A DNA stretch of 64,000 bases from Asanoa siamensis (lineage in GTDB: Bacteria; Actinomycetota; Actinomycetes; Mycobacteriales; Micromonosporaceae): contig NZ_BONE01000019.1 in the NCBI RefSeq assembly GCF_016862555.1, forward strand, positions 1-64,000, given 5' to 3'. Position 1 is the first letter of the stretch. Every line of letters starts with the position of its first letter. The notes under the pieces were generated by a model. The model was not told the DNA's origin. It worked only from the letters and a program-made list of their open reading frames with translations, and made no database searches. A program made the position numbers and the translations under genes. This document shows positions 19,559 to 27,916 of the stretch, one piece after another.

Positions 19559-19909
19559 CTAGCGCGCCTTGTCGGCGGAGCCGCGGACCCGGTCGGGCGG
19601 GTAGCGCCGCGCGGAATCGTCAAGCTTCGTGTGCGCCGCGGCGATGAGGTCGATGTTCAGCACCGCCGCCAGGCGGGTCAGGTAGATCATGACGTCGCCG
19701 ATCTCGGCGCGTACCCGGTCGCCCCGTTCGTCGTCCGTCATGATCGTCGCGGACTGTGCGGCGGTCAGCCACTGGAACTCGGCGGTGAGCTCCCCGACCT
19801 CGCCCGCCAGCGCCATGACGAGGTTCTTCGGGGTGTGGAACTGGGCCCAGTCGCGGTCGTCGGCGAACGCGGCGAGGCGGGCGGTCAGCGCCGCCAGGTC
19901 GTGGTCCAT
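19559..19909 (-). CDS. MazG-like nucleotide pyrophosphohydrolase
   Basis: 116 aa, all-alpha NTP-PPase of the MazG/RS21-C6 type. The metal-binding helices are visible: LAGEVGELTAEFQWL (ExxE) near residue 35 and RAEIGDVMIYLTRLA (ExxD) near residue 68. The expected reaction is hydrolysis of (non-canonical) dNTPs to the monophosphate and pyrophosphate. The start ATG 19909 is 11 bp after the stop of the upstream hypothetical gene on the same strand, suggesting co-transcription. Confidence 0.85.
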   Translation of the reverse strand: MDHDLAALTARLAAFADDRDWAQFHTPKNLVMALAGEVGELTAEFQWLTAAQSATIMTDDERGDRVRAEIGDVMIYLTRLAAVLNIDLIAAAHTKLDDSARRYPPDRVRGSADKAR

Positions 19910-19920
19910 GGAGCGTGACG

Positions 19921-21147
19921 CTAGACGAGGTTCCAGGCCGCTGACTCGTTCGCGACCAGCAGGCGGACGCCGGCCTGGGCGCAGATGGCGTGCCAGGCGC
20001 GGTCCTCGAGGCTGGTGACCAGGACGTACGCCCGCGGGCGGCCGTCGGTGTCCAGGCGGTGCCGGTAGTCGAGGATCTGACCCAGGCCGAGGCGGAGCCG
20101 GTGTGCCTCCGTCGGGCCGAGGACGCTCTTCGCCTCCGCGATGTGCAGGCGGCCGTCGGGGCCGCGCCAGGCGAGGTCGACCCGCGGGGTGGTCGGCTGG
20201 AACGGCTTGATGCCGATCTCGTTGAGCCTGGTCATCAGCAGGACGAGCAGACGGTCGTGCTCGTCGCGGGCGGCCTCGTGGGCGGCCGGGTTCACGGCCT
20301 GCCACTCCGGGAACGCGCCCGGTGTCTCGCGGCCCGTGTAGCCCGTCTGCTCGTTCACGTTCATGGTCAGGTCCGCGATGTCCGCCGGGGCCCGGGTCTG
20401 CGCCCCGGTCCAGACGTGCGCCTGGTTGGGGATCGGGACCGGCAGGTCGAGCGGGTCGGGCAGTGAGAGGGCCTCCGCGGCGGCCCACGCCTCGTCCGCC
20501 AGGTCCGGGTCGTAGCTCTTCCGCCACGCGAACTGGCCCGTGGCGACCAGGCGCGCGTTCATCAGGCGGATCGCCTCGGCGACCGGGGGCTGGTCGAGGA
20601 ACCAGAGGAGGCCGTCGATGTCGGGGCAGTGGTAGACGATCGCGTCCTCGGCGAACGTACGCAGGTCGCTGGTGCGTTTGGCGATGCCGAACTTGGTCAG
20701 GTCCTCGGCGCGCAGCGAGCCGTCGGCGAGGGCGCGGCGGATGGGGGACTCGGCCATCCGGAACGCGGTCGTGATGCGGCCATCGTCGAAGTAGCTCACC
20801 TCGGCCGCCCAGCACATGCCGACGGTCAGCCGGAACCAGCGCTCCGCGCCGTTCGCGTACGGGGTGAGCAGCCAGTGCTGGCCGGCGGACTCGGCGGCGG
20901 CCGGCACCGTGGTGCGGATGACGATGCCCGCGATGCCCAGCGCCACCTCGCGCAGGCTCTTGGCGTCGGCGTCGTTGATCGCGCGGATCAGGCCGGGTAG
21001 TCGGGGGACCGCGGTCGGCAGCGCGCCGAAGGGCTGCGGTTCGACGTCGGCGCGGAGCACCCATTCGGCCAGCGATTCGCGCGTCATGTAGTCCCAGAAG
21101 CCAGAGGTACGGTTCGCGAACTCGGCCGCCAGCGACTGGCTGTTCAT
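19921..21147 (-). CDS. Unknown protein with a C-terminal PD-(D/E)XK-like nuclease motif
   Basis: 408 aa. I do not recognise the full-length family. The C-terminal 90 residues read like a restriction-endonuclease fold: Asp324 in VDLAWRG, then HIAEAKS with Glu338 and Lys340, then GQILDYRH with Gln357, that is D-x13-E-x-K followed by QxxxY. The N-terminal 300 residues are soluble and rich in Ala and Asp, with no membrane segment or signal. The start ATG 21147 has GGAG seven bases upstream. It sits between a broken beta-propeller gene and a MazG gene on the same strand. A DNA-cleaving or DNA-binding role is inference only. Confidence 0.6.
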   Translation of the reverse strand: MNSQSLAAEFANRTSGFWDYMTRESLAEWVLRADVEPQPFGALPTAVPRLPGLIRAINDADAKSLREVALGIAGIVIRTTVPAAAESAGQHWLLTPYANGAERWFRLTVGMCWAAEVSYFDDGRITTAFRMAESPIRRALADGSLRAEDLTKFGIAKRTSDLRTFAEDAIVYHCPDIDGLLWFLDQPPVAEAIRLMNARLVATGQFAWRKSYDPDLADEAWAAAEALSLPDPLDLPVPIPNQAHVWTGAQTRAPADIADLTMNVNEQTGYTGRETPGAFPEWQAVNPAAHEAARDEHDRLLVLLMTRLNEIGIKPFQPTTPRVDLAWRGPDGRLHIAEAKSVLGPTEAHRLRLGLGQILDYRHRLDTDGRPRAYVLVTSLEDRAWHAICAQAGVRLLVANESAAWNLV

Positions 21148-21254
21148 GACACTCCAGAGGAGAAAAAGACACGGGAAATGCGATGATTGCAGGCATCTGG
21201 CGGACGCCTCCACTTTGTCCTTCCTTTGGGGGACTTCGGGTGTTCGCCGGGATC

Positions 21255-22545
21255 TCAGCGCGGCCAGACGGCGAACTCGAAGGTGTTGCCACAGAGCACG
21301 TGGCGGGGGCTGGTCACGCAGGTGGGCGGGGCGACCCAGTCGTCGGCCCGACCGATGATGCGGGTACGCCCGGAGTAAGCGTCGAAGAATCCGAGCAGCT
21401 CCTGTCGCGGGCCGTCGTGGCGCCAGACGAGGAGCTCCGCGCCGTCGATCACGCCGAGGGCCCGCCACGGGCTGGTCTCGGCCCGGACGGTGCCGTTGCG
21501 GGGGTCGACGACCGCCGTACCCGGTCCGTGGAATCCGTCGAAGGTCTCCGCGACGAACATGTGCTCCTCGTCGACCGGCACACTCAGGTAGCGCTTGTCG
21601 GCCTTCCACGCGCTGCGGCCGTGTGAGCCGGTCCAGGGCGACCGTGCCGCGGTCGTTGATGTGACAGACGTAGCGGCCGCAGTCGCCGAACGCGGAGAAG
21701 ATCCCGTACACCGGGCTGGGGATGCGCCAGAGCCAACGGCCGTCGCCCGTGTCGTACGCGTCGATCATGTCGCGGTCGTCGACGACGAGCGCCGTGCCGC
21801 CGACGACGGCGGCGCTGGTGGCGGCCGGGCTCGCGCGCGCGACGTCGACGACGATCCGGCCGCTGGTGAGGTCGCGGACCCGCAGGTGGCCGGGTGACAC
21901 CTCGACCTGGTCGGTGCGCAGCGGGCCGGTGATGCCGGCGACCGTCGTGGTGGGGTCCATCGCGACGGTCCAGCGTGGACTGCCGTCCTGGATCCGCAGG
22001 CCGCGCAGCGGGACGGTGTCGCCGGCCAGCGGACCGCTGACGACCAGGACGTCGGCGGCGTGGGCGACGAAGCGGGTCTGCCGTTTCCACAGGACAGCGC
22101 CCGTCGCGGCGTCGAGGACCTCGACCGTGGGGCGTTGGCCGACGTCGACGGTGGCGATGGCGAGCCGGTCGCCGTCGAGGGTCTGCAGCGTGGAGAGGCC
22201 GACGACGCGGTGGGACCAGAGTTTGCCGCCGTCGCTGAGCCGGTACGCGCGTACCCGGTTGTTGCCCGACACGTACGCCCTTGTGGTGTCCAGGGCCATC
22301 GCCTCGGCGATGCCGATCCGCTGGAAGGCCGGCGCCAGAGTGGTGGGGCGGGCGATCCCGGCGAAGTAGACGCCGGCGGCGACGGCGGCAGCGAGCGTGC
22401 CGGCGATGACGCGGGTGCGGGTGCTCCACGGGCGTGGCTCGGGCGGGGTCCAGTCGGGGTCGCGGTCGAGTTCGATGACGTGGGCGTATCGGCCGGCCGG
22501 GCCCGTGCCCGCCGCCGGCCGGACGTCGACCCCACCGTCGCCCAT
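21255..22545 (-). pseudogene. Frameshifted membrane-anchored PQQ-like beta-propeller protein
   Basis: One frame runs from 22545 to about 21625: a short cytoplasmic N-terminus, a membrane helix (VIAGTLAAAVAAGVYFAGIA), then WD/PQQ-like blades (DGGKLWSHRVVG, ATGAVLWKRQTR, DGRWLWRIPSP). The reading then continues in another frame to a stop at 21255 (SAWKADKRYLSVPVDEEHMF onward, ending FEFAVWPR). The switch is at GTGTGAG (21621-21627; CTCACAC on the coding strand); restoring one AC pair would give LTHGRSAWKADK. About 430 residues if intact. This could be a true mutation, phase variation at the AC repeat, or a sequencing error. ATG 22545 was used; 22593 is possible. Confidence 0.65.
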
Positions 22546-22785
22546 CAATGCCGCCCCGCGTGCAGTCAATCGCGGTGCGTGGCTTGGGTCCATGAGCCGA
22601 ACGGCGGACGTTAAAACTCCCGCACCGCGGCGCCGGTGCCCGCCGCGGTCGGGAGTCTTACCGTCTCCCACCGATGCAGCCCGGGGGCAGTACATCGACA
22701 GGGACCTGGTTACGGAGTTGGCTGCCCGGTGAATGGATGTGCCAAACCTCGTTCGTGCGATTAATCGGACGGGTATGGATGGGGC

Positions 22786-23178
22786 ATGGAGCACTTCACG
22801 ATCGCCACGGTCGCCGAGAAGAACCCCGATTTCCGCCGGGTGCTGGCGACCGGCAAGCACACGCAACTCGTCATCATGACCATCCCGCCGGACGGGGAGA
22901 TCGGGGAGGAGGTCCACGAGCACACGGACCAGCTCCTGACCTTCGTCAGCGGGGTCGGGGAGGCCCGGGTGGCCGGGGAGCGGAAGCCGGTCAACCCGGG
23001 GGATCTGGTCTTCGTCCCCGCGGGCACCAAGCACAACTTCGTCAACACGGGACCCAACCCGTTGGTGCTTTACACGGTGTACGGGCCGCCGGAGCACTCG
23101 GTGGACGCGGTGCACCGGACCAAGGAGGAGGCGGACCGGCTGGAGGAGAGCGGCCAGGACGAGCCGCCCGCCGCGTAG
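22786..23178 (+). CDS. Cupin-domain protein
   Basis: 130 aa single cupin. Motif 1 is HEHTDQLLTFVSGVGEARV (two His and a Gln as metal ligands) near residue 44, and motif 2 is NPGDLVFVPAGTKHNFVN with the last His near residue 85. The C-terminal 25 residues are acidic and probably disordered. The role is unknown; such single cupins are often isomerases, dioxygenase-like enzymes or binding proteins. The gene stands alone, with 240 bp of non-coding DNA upstream, and is convergent with the LigD-like gene 10 bp away. Confidence 0.82.
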   Translation: MEHFTIATVAEKNPDFRRVLATGKHTQLVIMTIPPDGEIGEEVHEHTDQLLTFVSGVGEARVAGERKPVNPGDLVFVPAGTKHNFVNTGPNPLVLYTVYGPPEHSVDAVHRTKEEADRLEESGQDEPPAA

Positions 23179-23188
23179 CTGTGTCGCT

Positions 23189-24262
23189 TTATACCGTGTC
23201 GACCCGCAGCCAGTCCGGTGTGCGGCGGCCCGGGGTGTAGGGGGCGTCCAGGCGTTTGGCTATGACGCCGGGTAGGCCCTGTTCTTCGGCGGCGGCGAGG
23301 GCGAACTCGCCGCCGCCGACGAACGAGGGCGGGGTCTGCCAGGCGGGTCCGGACAGGGTCAGACCGTCGAGCAGTTCCCGGCGCTGGGTGTACGGGAGGT
23401 CGACGGTGCTTCTGCCTTCGAGCCAGAGCAAGTCGTAGATCAGGTAGCTGATGGTCAGCCCCGGCGGCGGCCGGCGCCCGGCCGCCGTGGTGGGGGCGGG
23501 CCGGACGCGGCCCTGCCGGTCGAAGGCGACGATCTCCCCGTCGAGGACGGCTTCCGTCGGTGCGAGGGTGGGGCCGATCTCCCTGACCGTCGGATAGGCG
23601 GCGCTGATGTCCTGGTCGGAGATCGAGGTGAGGCGGACGCGGCCACCGGAGACGTAGGCGACCGCGCGGGTGCCGTCCCAGCGCATCTCGAAGGCCCACT
23701 CGTCGTCGCTGTCGGGCAGCCCGCTCGTCGTGGGCGTGGGACGCGTGGGCCTGATCAGGTCGGGGATCGGCTCCCACCCGTCCGGCGGGGGCGACATGCG
23801 CCGGATCATCCAGTCCTCGCGCTTGCCGGGCTCGGGCCGCCCGGTGCGGAACAGGACGTAGCGGCCGGAGACCCGGGAGCCGTGGAGGGTGAACATGACC
23901 TCGTCGGGCTTCCATTTTTCGGTCTCGTAGGTGCCGGTGTCGAAGACCTTCATCCGGCCGCCGCCGTACTCCCCGGCCGGGATGTCGCCGTGGAACGTCA
24001 GGTATTCCATCGGGTGGTCCTCGGTGTGCACGGCGAGGTGGTTGCGCACCTGGTCGCGGGGGAGGCCGCGGGGGACGGCCCAGGAGACGAGAACGCCGTC
24101 GCGCTCGAGCCGCAGGTCCCAGTGCAGCGCGCGGGCGTGGTGCTGCTGGATGACGAACCGGTCGCCGGCCGCTGTCGCGGGCGCTGGGGCCGCTTCGGGC
24201 ACTGGTTCGGGCGTGCGTCCGGCGTCACGCTTGCGGCGGTATTCCTCCAGCCGGTCGGGCAT
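23189..24262 (-). CDS. LigD-type 3'-phosphoesterase fused to a degenerate DNA ligase domain
   Basis: 357 aa. Residues about 33-155 are the LigD phosphoesterase domain with its metal and catalytic residues in place (HHARALHWDLRLE: His41/His42, His47, Asp49, Arg51; His83 in EDHPMEY). Residues about 185-357 resemble the adenylation domain of an ATP-dependent DNA ligase. However, the nucleotidyl motif reads FEMRWDGTRA, so the lysine that accepts AMP is Arg194. Motif IV (LDGEIVAF) is intact, whereas the last motif reads WLRVDT rather than WIKVK. It probably trims 3' ends during end joining or repair but cannot ligate by the usual route. No polymerase domain or Ku gene is present. ATG 24262 was chosen. 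Confidence 0.8.
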   Translation of the reverse strand: MPDRLEEYRRKRDAGRTPEPVPEAAPAPATAAGDRFVIQQHHARALHWDLRLERDGVLVSWAVPRGLPRDQVRNHLAVHTEDHPMEYLTFHGDIPAGEYGGGRMKVFDTGTYETEKWKPDEVMFTLHGSRVSGRYVLFRTGRPEPGKREDWMIRRMSPPPDGWEPIPDLIRPTRPTPTTSGLPDSDDEWAFEMRWDGTRAVAYVSGGRVRLTSISDQDISAAYPTVREIGPTLAPTEAVLDGEIVAFDRQGRVRPAPTTAAGRRPPPGLTISYLIYDLLWLEGRSTVDLPYTQRRELLDGLTLSGPAWQTPPSFVGGGEFALAAAEEQGLPGVIAKRLDAPYTPGRRTPDWLRVDTV

Positions 24263-24343
24263 GGCGATATTGTCCGGGATGGCCCGCCGCAGCGCATCGC
24301 CGCCGACGGGGTATGCCATCCGGATGGACGGGTAGGGAAGGTC

Positions 24344-25129
24344 ATGACCTCATCGACCGCACAACCAACCGTGAAGCTCCCCGGCGACGTGCGCATGCCG
24401 TTGCTCGGCTTCGGCACCTGGCAGGCACACGGCGAGAGCGCGCACCGGGCCGTGTCGGCGGCCCTCGACGCCGGGTACCGCCTGATCGACACGGCCACCG
24501 CATACGGCAACGAGGACCTGGTCGGCCGGGCGATCGCCGAGAGCGCGGTTCCCCGTGAGGACATTTTCATCACCACCAAACTCCCTGCTGAACGGGTAGG
24601 CCGCGAACAACGCACGATCGACGAGAGCCTGCGCATGCTGGGCGTCGACCAACTCGACCTGTGGCTCATCCACTGGCCCCCGACGCGCGGCGACCTGGTC
24701 GACCTCTGGCGCCGCCTGATCGAGATCCGCGACGCCGGCCAGACCCGCACGATCGGCGTCAGCAACTACTCGCTCGCCCAGATCGACGAACTGATCGCCG
24801 AAACGGGCGAAGCCCCGGCGGTCAACCAGATCAAGTGGGGCCCCCGCCTCTACGACAAGGCAGAGGTGCAGGGCCACCACGAACGCGGCGTCGTGCTCGA
24901 GGGCTACAGCCCCTTCAAAACCACCCGGCTGGGCGACAAGACCTTGACCCGCATCGCCGAAACCCACGGCGTGTCACCCGCCCAGGTAGTCGTCCGCTGG
25001 CACATCCAACATGGAGTCGTTGTCATCCCGAAGTCGGTAACACCGGCCCGCATCCGCTCCAACGGCGACGTGTTCGGGTTCGAGCTCACGGACGAGGAGA
25101 TGGCGGCCATCGACGCCCTGGGCCATTAA
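24344..25129 (+). CDS. Aldo/keto reductase, AKR5-like
   Basis: 261 aa TIM-barrel oxidoreductase of the 2,5-diketogluconate reductase type. The catalytic tetrad is visible: Asp and Tyr in DTATAYGNE near residue 47, Lys in ITTKLP near residue 77, and His in LIHWPP near residue 107. NADPH-binding residues are in VIPKSVTPARIRSN near the C-terminus. The substrate is unknown (small aldehydes or keto-sugars are usual). The ribosome site GGGAAGG precedes ATG 24344. It is divergent from the LigD-like gene, 81 bp away. A GC-rich tandem array begins right after its stop. Confidence 0.87.
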   Translation: MTSSTAQPTVKLPGDVRMPLLGFGTWQAHGESAHRAVSAALDAGYRLIDTATAYGNEDLVGRAIAESAVPREDIFITTKLPAERVGREQRTIDESLRMLGVDQLDLWLIHWPPTRGDLVDLWRRLIEIRDAGQTRTIGVSNYSLAQIDELIAETGEAPAVNQIKWGPRLYDKAEVQGHHERGVVLEGYSPFKTTRLGDKTLTRIAETHGVSPAQVVVRWHIQHGVVVIPKSVTPARIRSNGDVFGFELTDEEMAAIDALGH

Positions 25130-25139
25130 CGGTCCTCCT

Positions 25140-25552
25140 TTGGCGTTGAGAGTGGCCGCACTGGGTGGCGCTGACAGCGCCCCAGTTCGGTCAATTGGCT
25201 GCGCGCCGGCGCGGAACTTGCCAGCCGCCGCGCGCGCAGGCCTGCGGCGCGCGCTGGCCTGCGGCGCGCGCTGGCCTGCGGCGCCTGACGCGCTGCCCGC
25301 TCGGCCACAGCGCCCGGCCTGCGGCGCGCCTGGCCACCGCGCCCGGCCGCCGCGAACGGTCCGCGGCGCACCCGGCCCGCCGCGCGCCCGGCCTGCGGCC
25401 CGCTCGGCTACCGCGCCCGGCCTGCGGCCCGCTCGGCCACCGCGCCCGGCCCGCTGCGCCTGCGGCCCAGCGTTGCGGCCCCAGCCGACCTGCGCCCAAG
25501 CGCCTACGCCCGCCTCCAGCCGCGCGGCGGCTTTGGCGTCCTGCGGGACGCC
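25140..25552. repeat. GC-rich degenerate tandem repeat (about 29-bp unit)
   Basis: About 410 bp with no credible gene. The clearest part, about 25317-25450, is a head-to-tail array of a 29-bp unit beginning GGCCTGCGGC and ending ACCGCGCCC; at least three copies match closely and others are degenerate. Around 25230-25290 a shorter unit (GCGCGCTGGCCTGCGG) recurs. Because 29 is not a multiple of three, the many open frames here change frame from copy to copy and look artefactual. It lies between two convergent genes. Confidence 0.7.
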
Positions 25553-26782
25553 TTAGCGTGGGTTCGGGATCGCTAGGGGGTCTCGGGTCGTCGGGTAGTC
25601 CTTCAGGGTGATGGCGTTGGCCGCGGCCTGGAGGTTGCCGGTCATCGCGCTCTTGCCCGGCAGCTTGGTCATCGTGCGGATGACCTGGTTGCGGAACCAG
25701 ATGCCGGCTCGGGACCCCGGGGCGAAGCCGCGGTCGCCGCCAGGTGGTCGCTTGAGGTTGCGGGTGACGTAGTCGCGCATGCCCGCCTCGTAGCGGCTGA
25801 ACGCCGCCACCGGGTCTGGCGTGCTGGCCAACTCGCCGGCCAGCGTGTAGGCACCCACCAGCGCCATGCTCGTGCCCATGCCGAGCGAGCCGGCGAACGC
25901 CGCGTCGCCGAGGAGGGTGATGCGCCCGTGTGACCAGCGGTCGAGGTTGGTGGCGCCGCTGCGGGTGAAGTAGAAGTCGTCGGCGGGCCACATCTGCTCG
26001 ATCAGGTGCGGGATCTCCCAGCCCGCGCCGGCGAACACGTCGGCGACGAGCGCCTTCTGGGCCGTCGTGTCGCGGCGGTCGTGGCCGAGCGCGGGCGAGA
26101 ACCAGGAGAACATCGCGCGGACCTCGCCCGTGCGGCCCACCGGGTAGAGCAGCAGGACCCGCCCGCCGACGCCGTTGCCGGCCGGGAGGTTGTACATCAT
26201 CTCCCACCCGTCCAGGTCGAGCGAGGTATGGGCAGCGAAGAACGAGGTGTACATACCCAGGTCCCGGACGGTCTGCCGGTCGCCGCCGAAGGCCAACCGG
26301 CGCACGCCCGAGCGCAGACCGTCGGCGCCGACCACCACGTCGAAGGTGCGCGGCGACGCATGGTTAAAGGTGGCGGTGACGCCGTCGGGGCCGTCGCGGA
26401 GCGCGGTGATGTGATCGTCGAAGAGATAGGTGGCGGCCGGGGCCGCCTCGTGCAGGATCCGCACCAGGTCGCCGCGGAGGATCTCGATCTCGGCCACCAC
26501 TCCACCGGAGTCGCCGAAGTCCTCGCCGGCCATGCGCGCGACAGGTGCGCCCCGACGATCGACGTACATGATGCCGTGTGTTCCGGTGTGTTTAGCGCGG
26601 ATGGCGTCGAGGATGCCCATCCGGTCGACGACCGTGCGGGCGGCGCCGCGGATGTCGATGGCCTGGCCGCCGGAGCGTAGGGCGGGGGCACGCTCGACGA
26701 CGGTCGCGTCGATGCCGTGCCGGCCCAGCCAGTGTGCGAGCGCGAGCCCGCCGATGCCGGCGCCCGAGATGAGGACGTTCAT
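25553..26782 (-). CDS. FAD-dependent monooxygenase, TetX/PHBH class
   Basis: 409 aa flavin hydroxylase. The FAD loop is NVLISGAGIGGLALAHWLGR at the N-terminus, the DG motif is VVGADGLRSGVRRLAF near residue 160, and the GD motif is ITLLGDAAFAGSLGMGTSMA near residue 285. It belongs to the group that includes TetX and related small-molecule hydroxylases. The substrate is unknown. The start ATG 26782 is divergent from a GntR-TetR fusion regulator (117 bp between starts) with two palindromes in between, so induction by a small molecule is likely. A self-resistance or detoxification role is plausible but not shown. Confidence 0.85.
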   Translation of the reverse strand: MNVLISGAGIGGLALAHWLGRHGIDATVVERAPALRSGGQAIDIRGAARTVVDRMGILDAIRAKHTGTHGIMYVDRRGAPVARMAGEDFGDSGGVVAEIEILRGDLVRILHEAAPAATYLFDDHITALRDGPDGVTATFNHASPRTFDVVVGADGLRSGVRRLAFGGDRQTVRDLGMYTSFFAAHTSLDLDGWEMMYNLPAGNGVGGRVLLLYPVGRTGEVRAMFSWFSPALGHDRRDTTAQKALVADVFAGAGWEIPHLIEQMWPADDFYFTRSGATNLDRWSHGRITLLGDAAFAGSLGMGTSMALVGAYTLAGELASTPDPVAAFSRYEAGMRDYVTRNLKRPPGGDRGFAPGSRAGIWFRNQVIRTMTKLPGKSAMTGNLQAAANAITLKDYPTTRDPLAIPNPR

Positions 26783-26796
26783 GGTCAGCCTCCCCT

Positions 26797-26821
26797 GTAC
26801 GGTGGGACGCGTACACCGTAC
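26797..26821. promoter_or_regulatory. 25-bp inverted repeat, candidate operator 1
   Basis: Perfect 8-base arms GTACGGTG and CACCGTAC with a 9-base spacer. It lies immediately upstream of the monooxygenase start (26782), where a bound repressor would block its transcription. Assignment to the adjacent regulator is inference. Confidence 0.5.
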
Positions 26822-26875
26822 AACAGCCTGCTTACGTTGTATAGCGCACTAGCTCAGCACGTGATACGGTTCCCG

Positions 26876-26887
26876 TGCACTAGTGCA
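26876..26887. promoter_or_regulatory. 12-bp perfect palindrome TGCACTAGTGCA, candidate operator 2
   Basis: TGCACTAGTGCA overlaps the region just before the ribosome site (GAGGAGG) of the GntR-TetR regulator, suggesting autoregulation. A related half-site, GCACTAG, occurs near 26856. The sequence differs from operator 1, so two DNA-binding modes, one per fused domain, are possible. Confidence 0.45.
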
Positions 26888-26899
26888 GAGGAGGCGGCC

Positions 26900-27916
26900 A
26901 TGGTGGAAGAAGCGCCCTACCGGCGGATCGCGGCGGAGATCCAGGACCGCATCGCGCGCGGTGAGTTCGCTCCCGGCGACCGCATCCCGTCGACCCGCGA
27001 GATCACGCGGGACTGGGGTGTCGCCATGGCGACCGCGACCAAGGTGATCGTCGCACTCCGTGACGCAGGCGTGGTCGAGACCCGCTCAGGATCCGGCAGC
27101 ATCGTCATCGACCGCGGAAGCGCCCCGATCGAGGTGGTCATCGAGCCCGACGTGCCAGCGCGCGCCGGCGGCTTCCACACTCCGGCGGCGGTTCGGACGC
27201 GTAAACCCTCCGATGTGGAGCTCAACCGCGAGCGGGTGGTCAGTTCGGCCATAGCGATCGCCGATGCCGAGGGCCTCTCGATGCTCACGATGCGGCGCGT
27301 GGCCGCTGACCTGGGCGTCGCGACGATGTCGCTCTACCGTCACGTGCCGGGCAAGGATGAGCTGGTCCTGGCGATGATCGACGCGGTCTTCGGCGAAGCC
27401 CCGCTCCCGGAGGACCTACCCGGCCACTGGCGCGCCCGACTCGAGACGGCGGCGCGCCAGATGTGGCGGTCGTTCGCCGCACACCCGTGGGCGGCCGACC
27501 CGCTCTCGCTGACTCGCCCGCAGTTGCTCCCCAACCTGATGCCCTACTCGGAGTGGAGCCTCGGCACGCTACGGGAGTTGGGCTTCGACGTCGACGAGAT
27601 GATGCACATCCACCTGTCCCTGTTCGGCCACGTCCGGGCGAGCGCGCTGAGCCTCGACTCCGAGCTACGCGCCCGGGAGGACACGGGCGTCACCAACGAC
27701 CAGTGGGCCGACATGCACGGCAACGAGATCGAGGCGGTGCTCAGCTCGGCGAGCGAGGGATCGAGCGGTCTGCGCTACGTCGCGGAGCACGGTTTCGACT
27801 ACGACATCGAAGCGGTTTTCGAGTCCGGCCTGCGCCTGCTGCTCGACGGCGTGGCCGTGGCACTCGCCCGAAGAGAGGTGCAGGGAGATGAGCAGGTGGA
27901 CCTGTCCGTCCTGTGA
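26900..27916 (+). CDS. GntR-TetR fusion transcriptional regulator
   Basis: 338 aa with two DNA-binding modules. Residues about 5-72 are a GntR winged helix (YRRIAAEIQDRIARGEF, IPSTREITRDWGVAMATATK, SGSGSIV). After a linker, residues about 110-165 are a TetR helix-turn-helix (LTMRRVAADLGVATMSLYRH). The rest is a TetR C-terminal ligand and dimerisation domain of the TetR_C_1 type (WRARLETAARQMWRSFAAHP). Such fusions are known in actinobacteria. ATG 26900 has GAGGAGG upstream. It is divergent from the flavin monooxygenase, its probable target, and overlaps the DUF5655 gene by 29 bp. Confidence 0.85.
   Translation: MVEEAPYRRIAAEIQDRIARGEFAPGDRIPSTREITRDWGVAMATATKVIVALRDAGVVETRSGSGSIVIDRGSAPIEVVIEPDVPARAGGFHTPAAVRTRKPSDVELNRERVVSSAIAIADAEGLSMLTMRRVAADLGVATMSLYRHVPGKDELVLAMIDAVFGEAPLPEDLPGHWRARLETAARQMWRSFAAHPWAADPLSLTRPQLLPNLMPYSEWSLGTLRELGFDVDEMMHIHLSLFGHVRASALSLDSELRAREDTGVTNDQWADMHGNEIEAVLSSASEGSSGLRYVAEHGFDYDIEAVFESGLRLLLDGVAVALARREVQGDEQVDLSVL

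Noticed and set aside
19276-19909. Classical toxin-antitoxin pair formed by DUF397 and MazG-like proteins
   Set aside because: The genes are convergent with a terminator between; DUF397 pairs with the upstream XRE gene, and the MazG protein is a nucleotide hydrolase fold, not an antitoxin by itself.
25140-25552. Two or three overlapping small genes in the GC-rich array
   Set aside because: A 29-bp unit changes frame in each copy, the products are Ala/Arg/Pro low-complexity, and no ribosome site is present.
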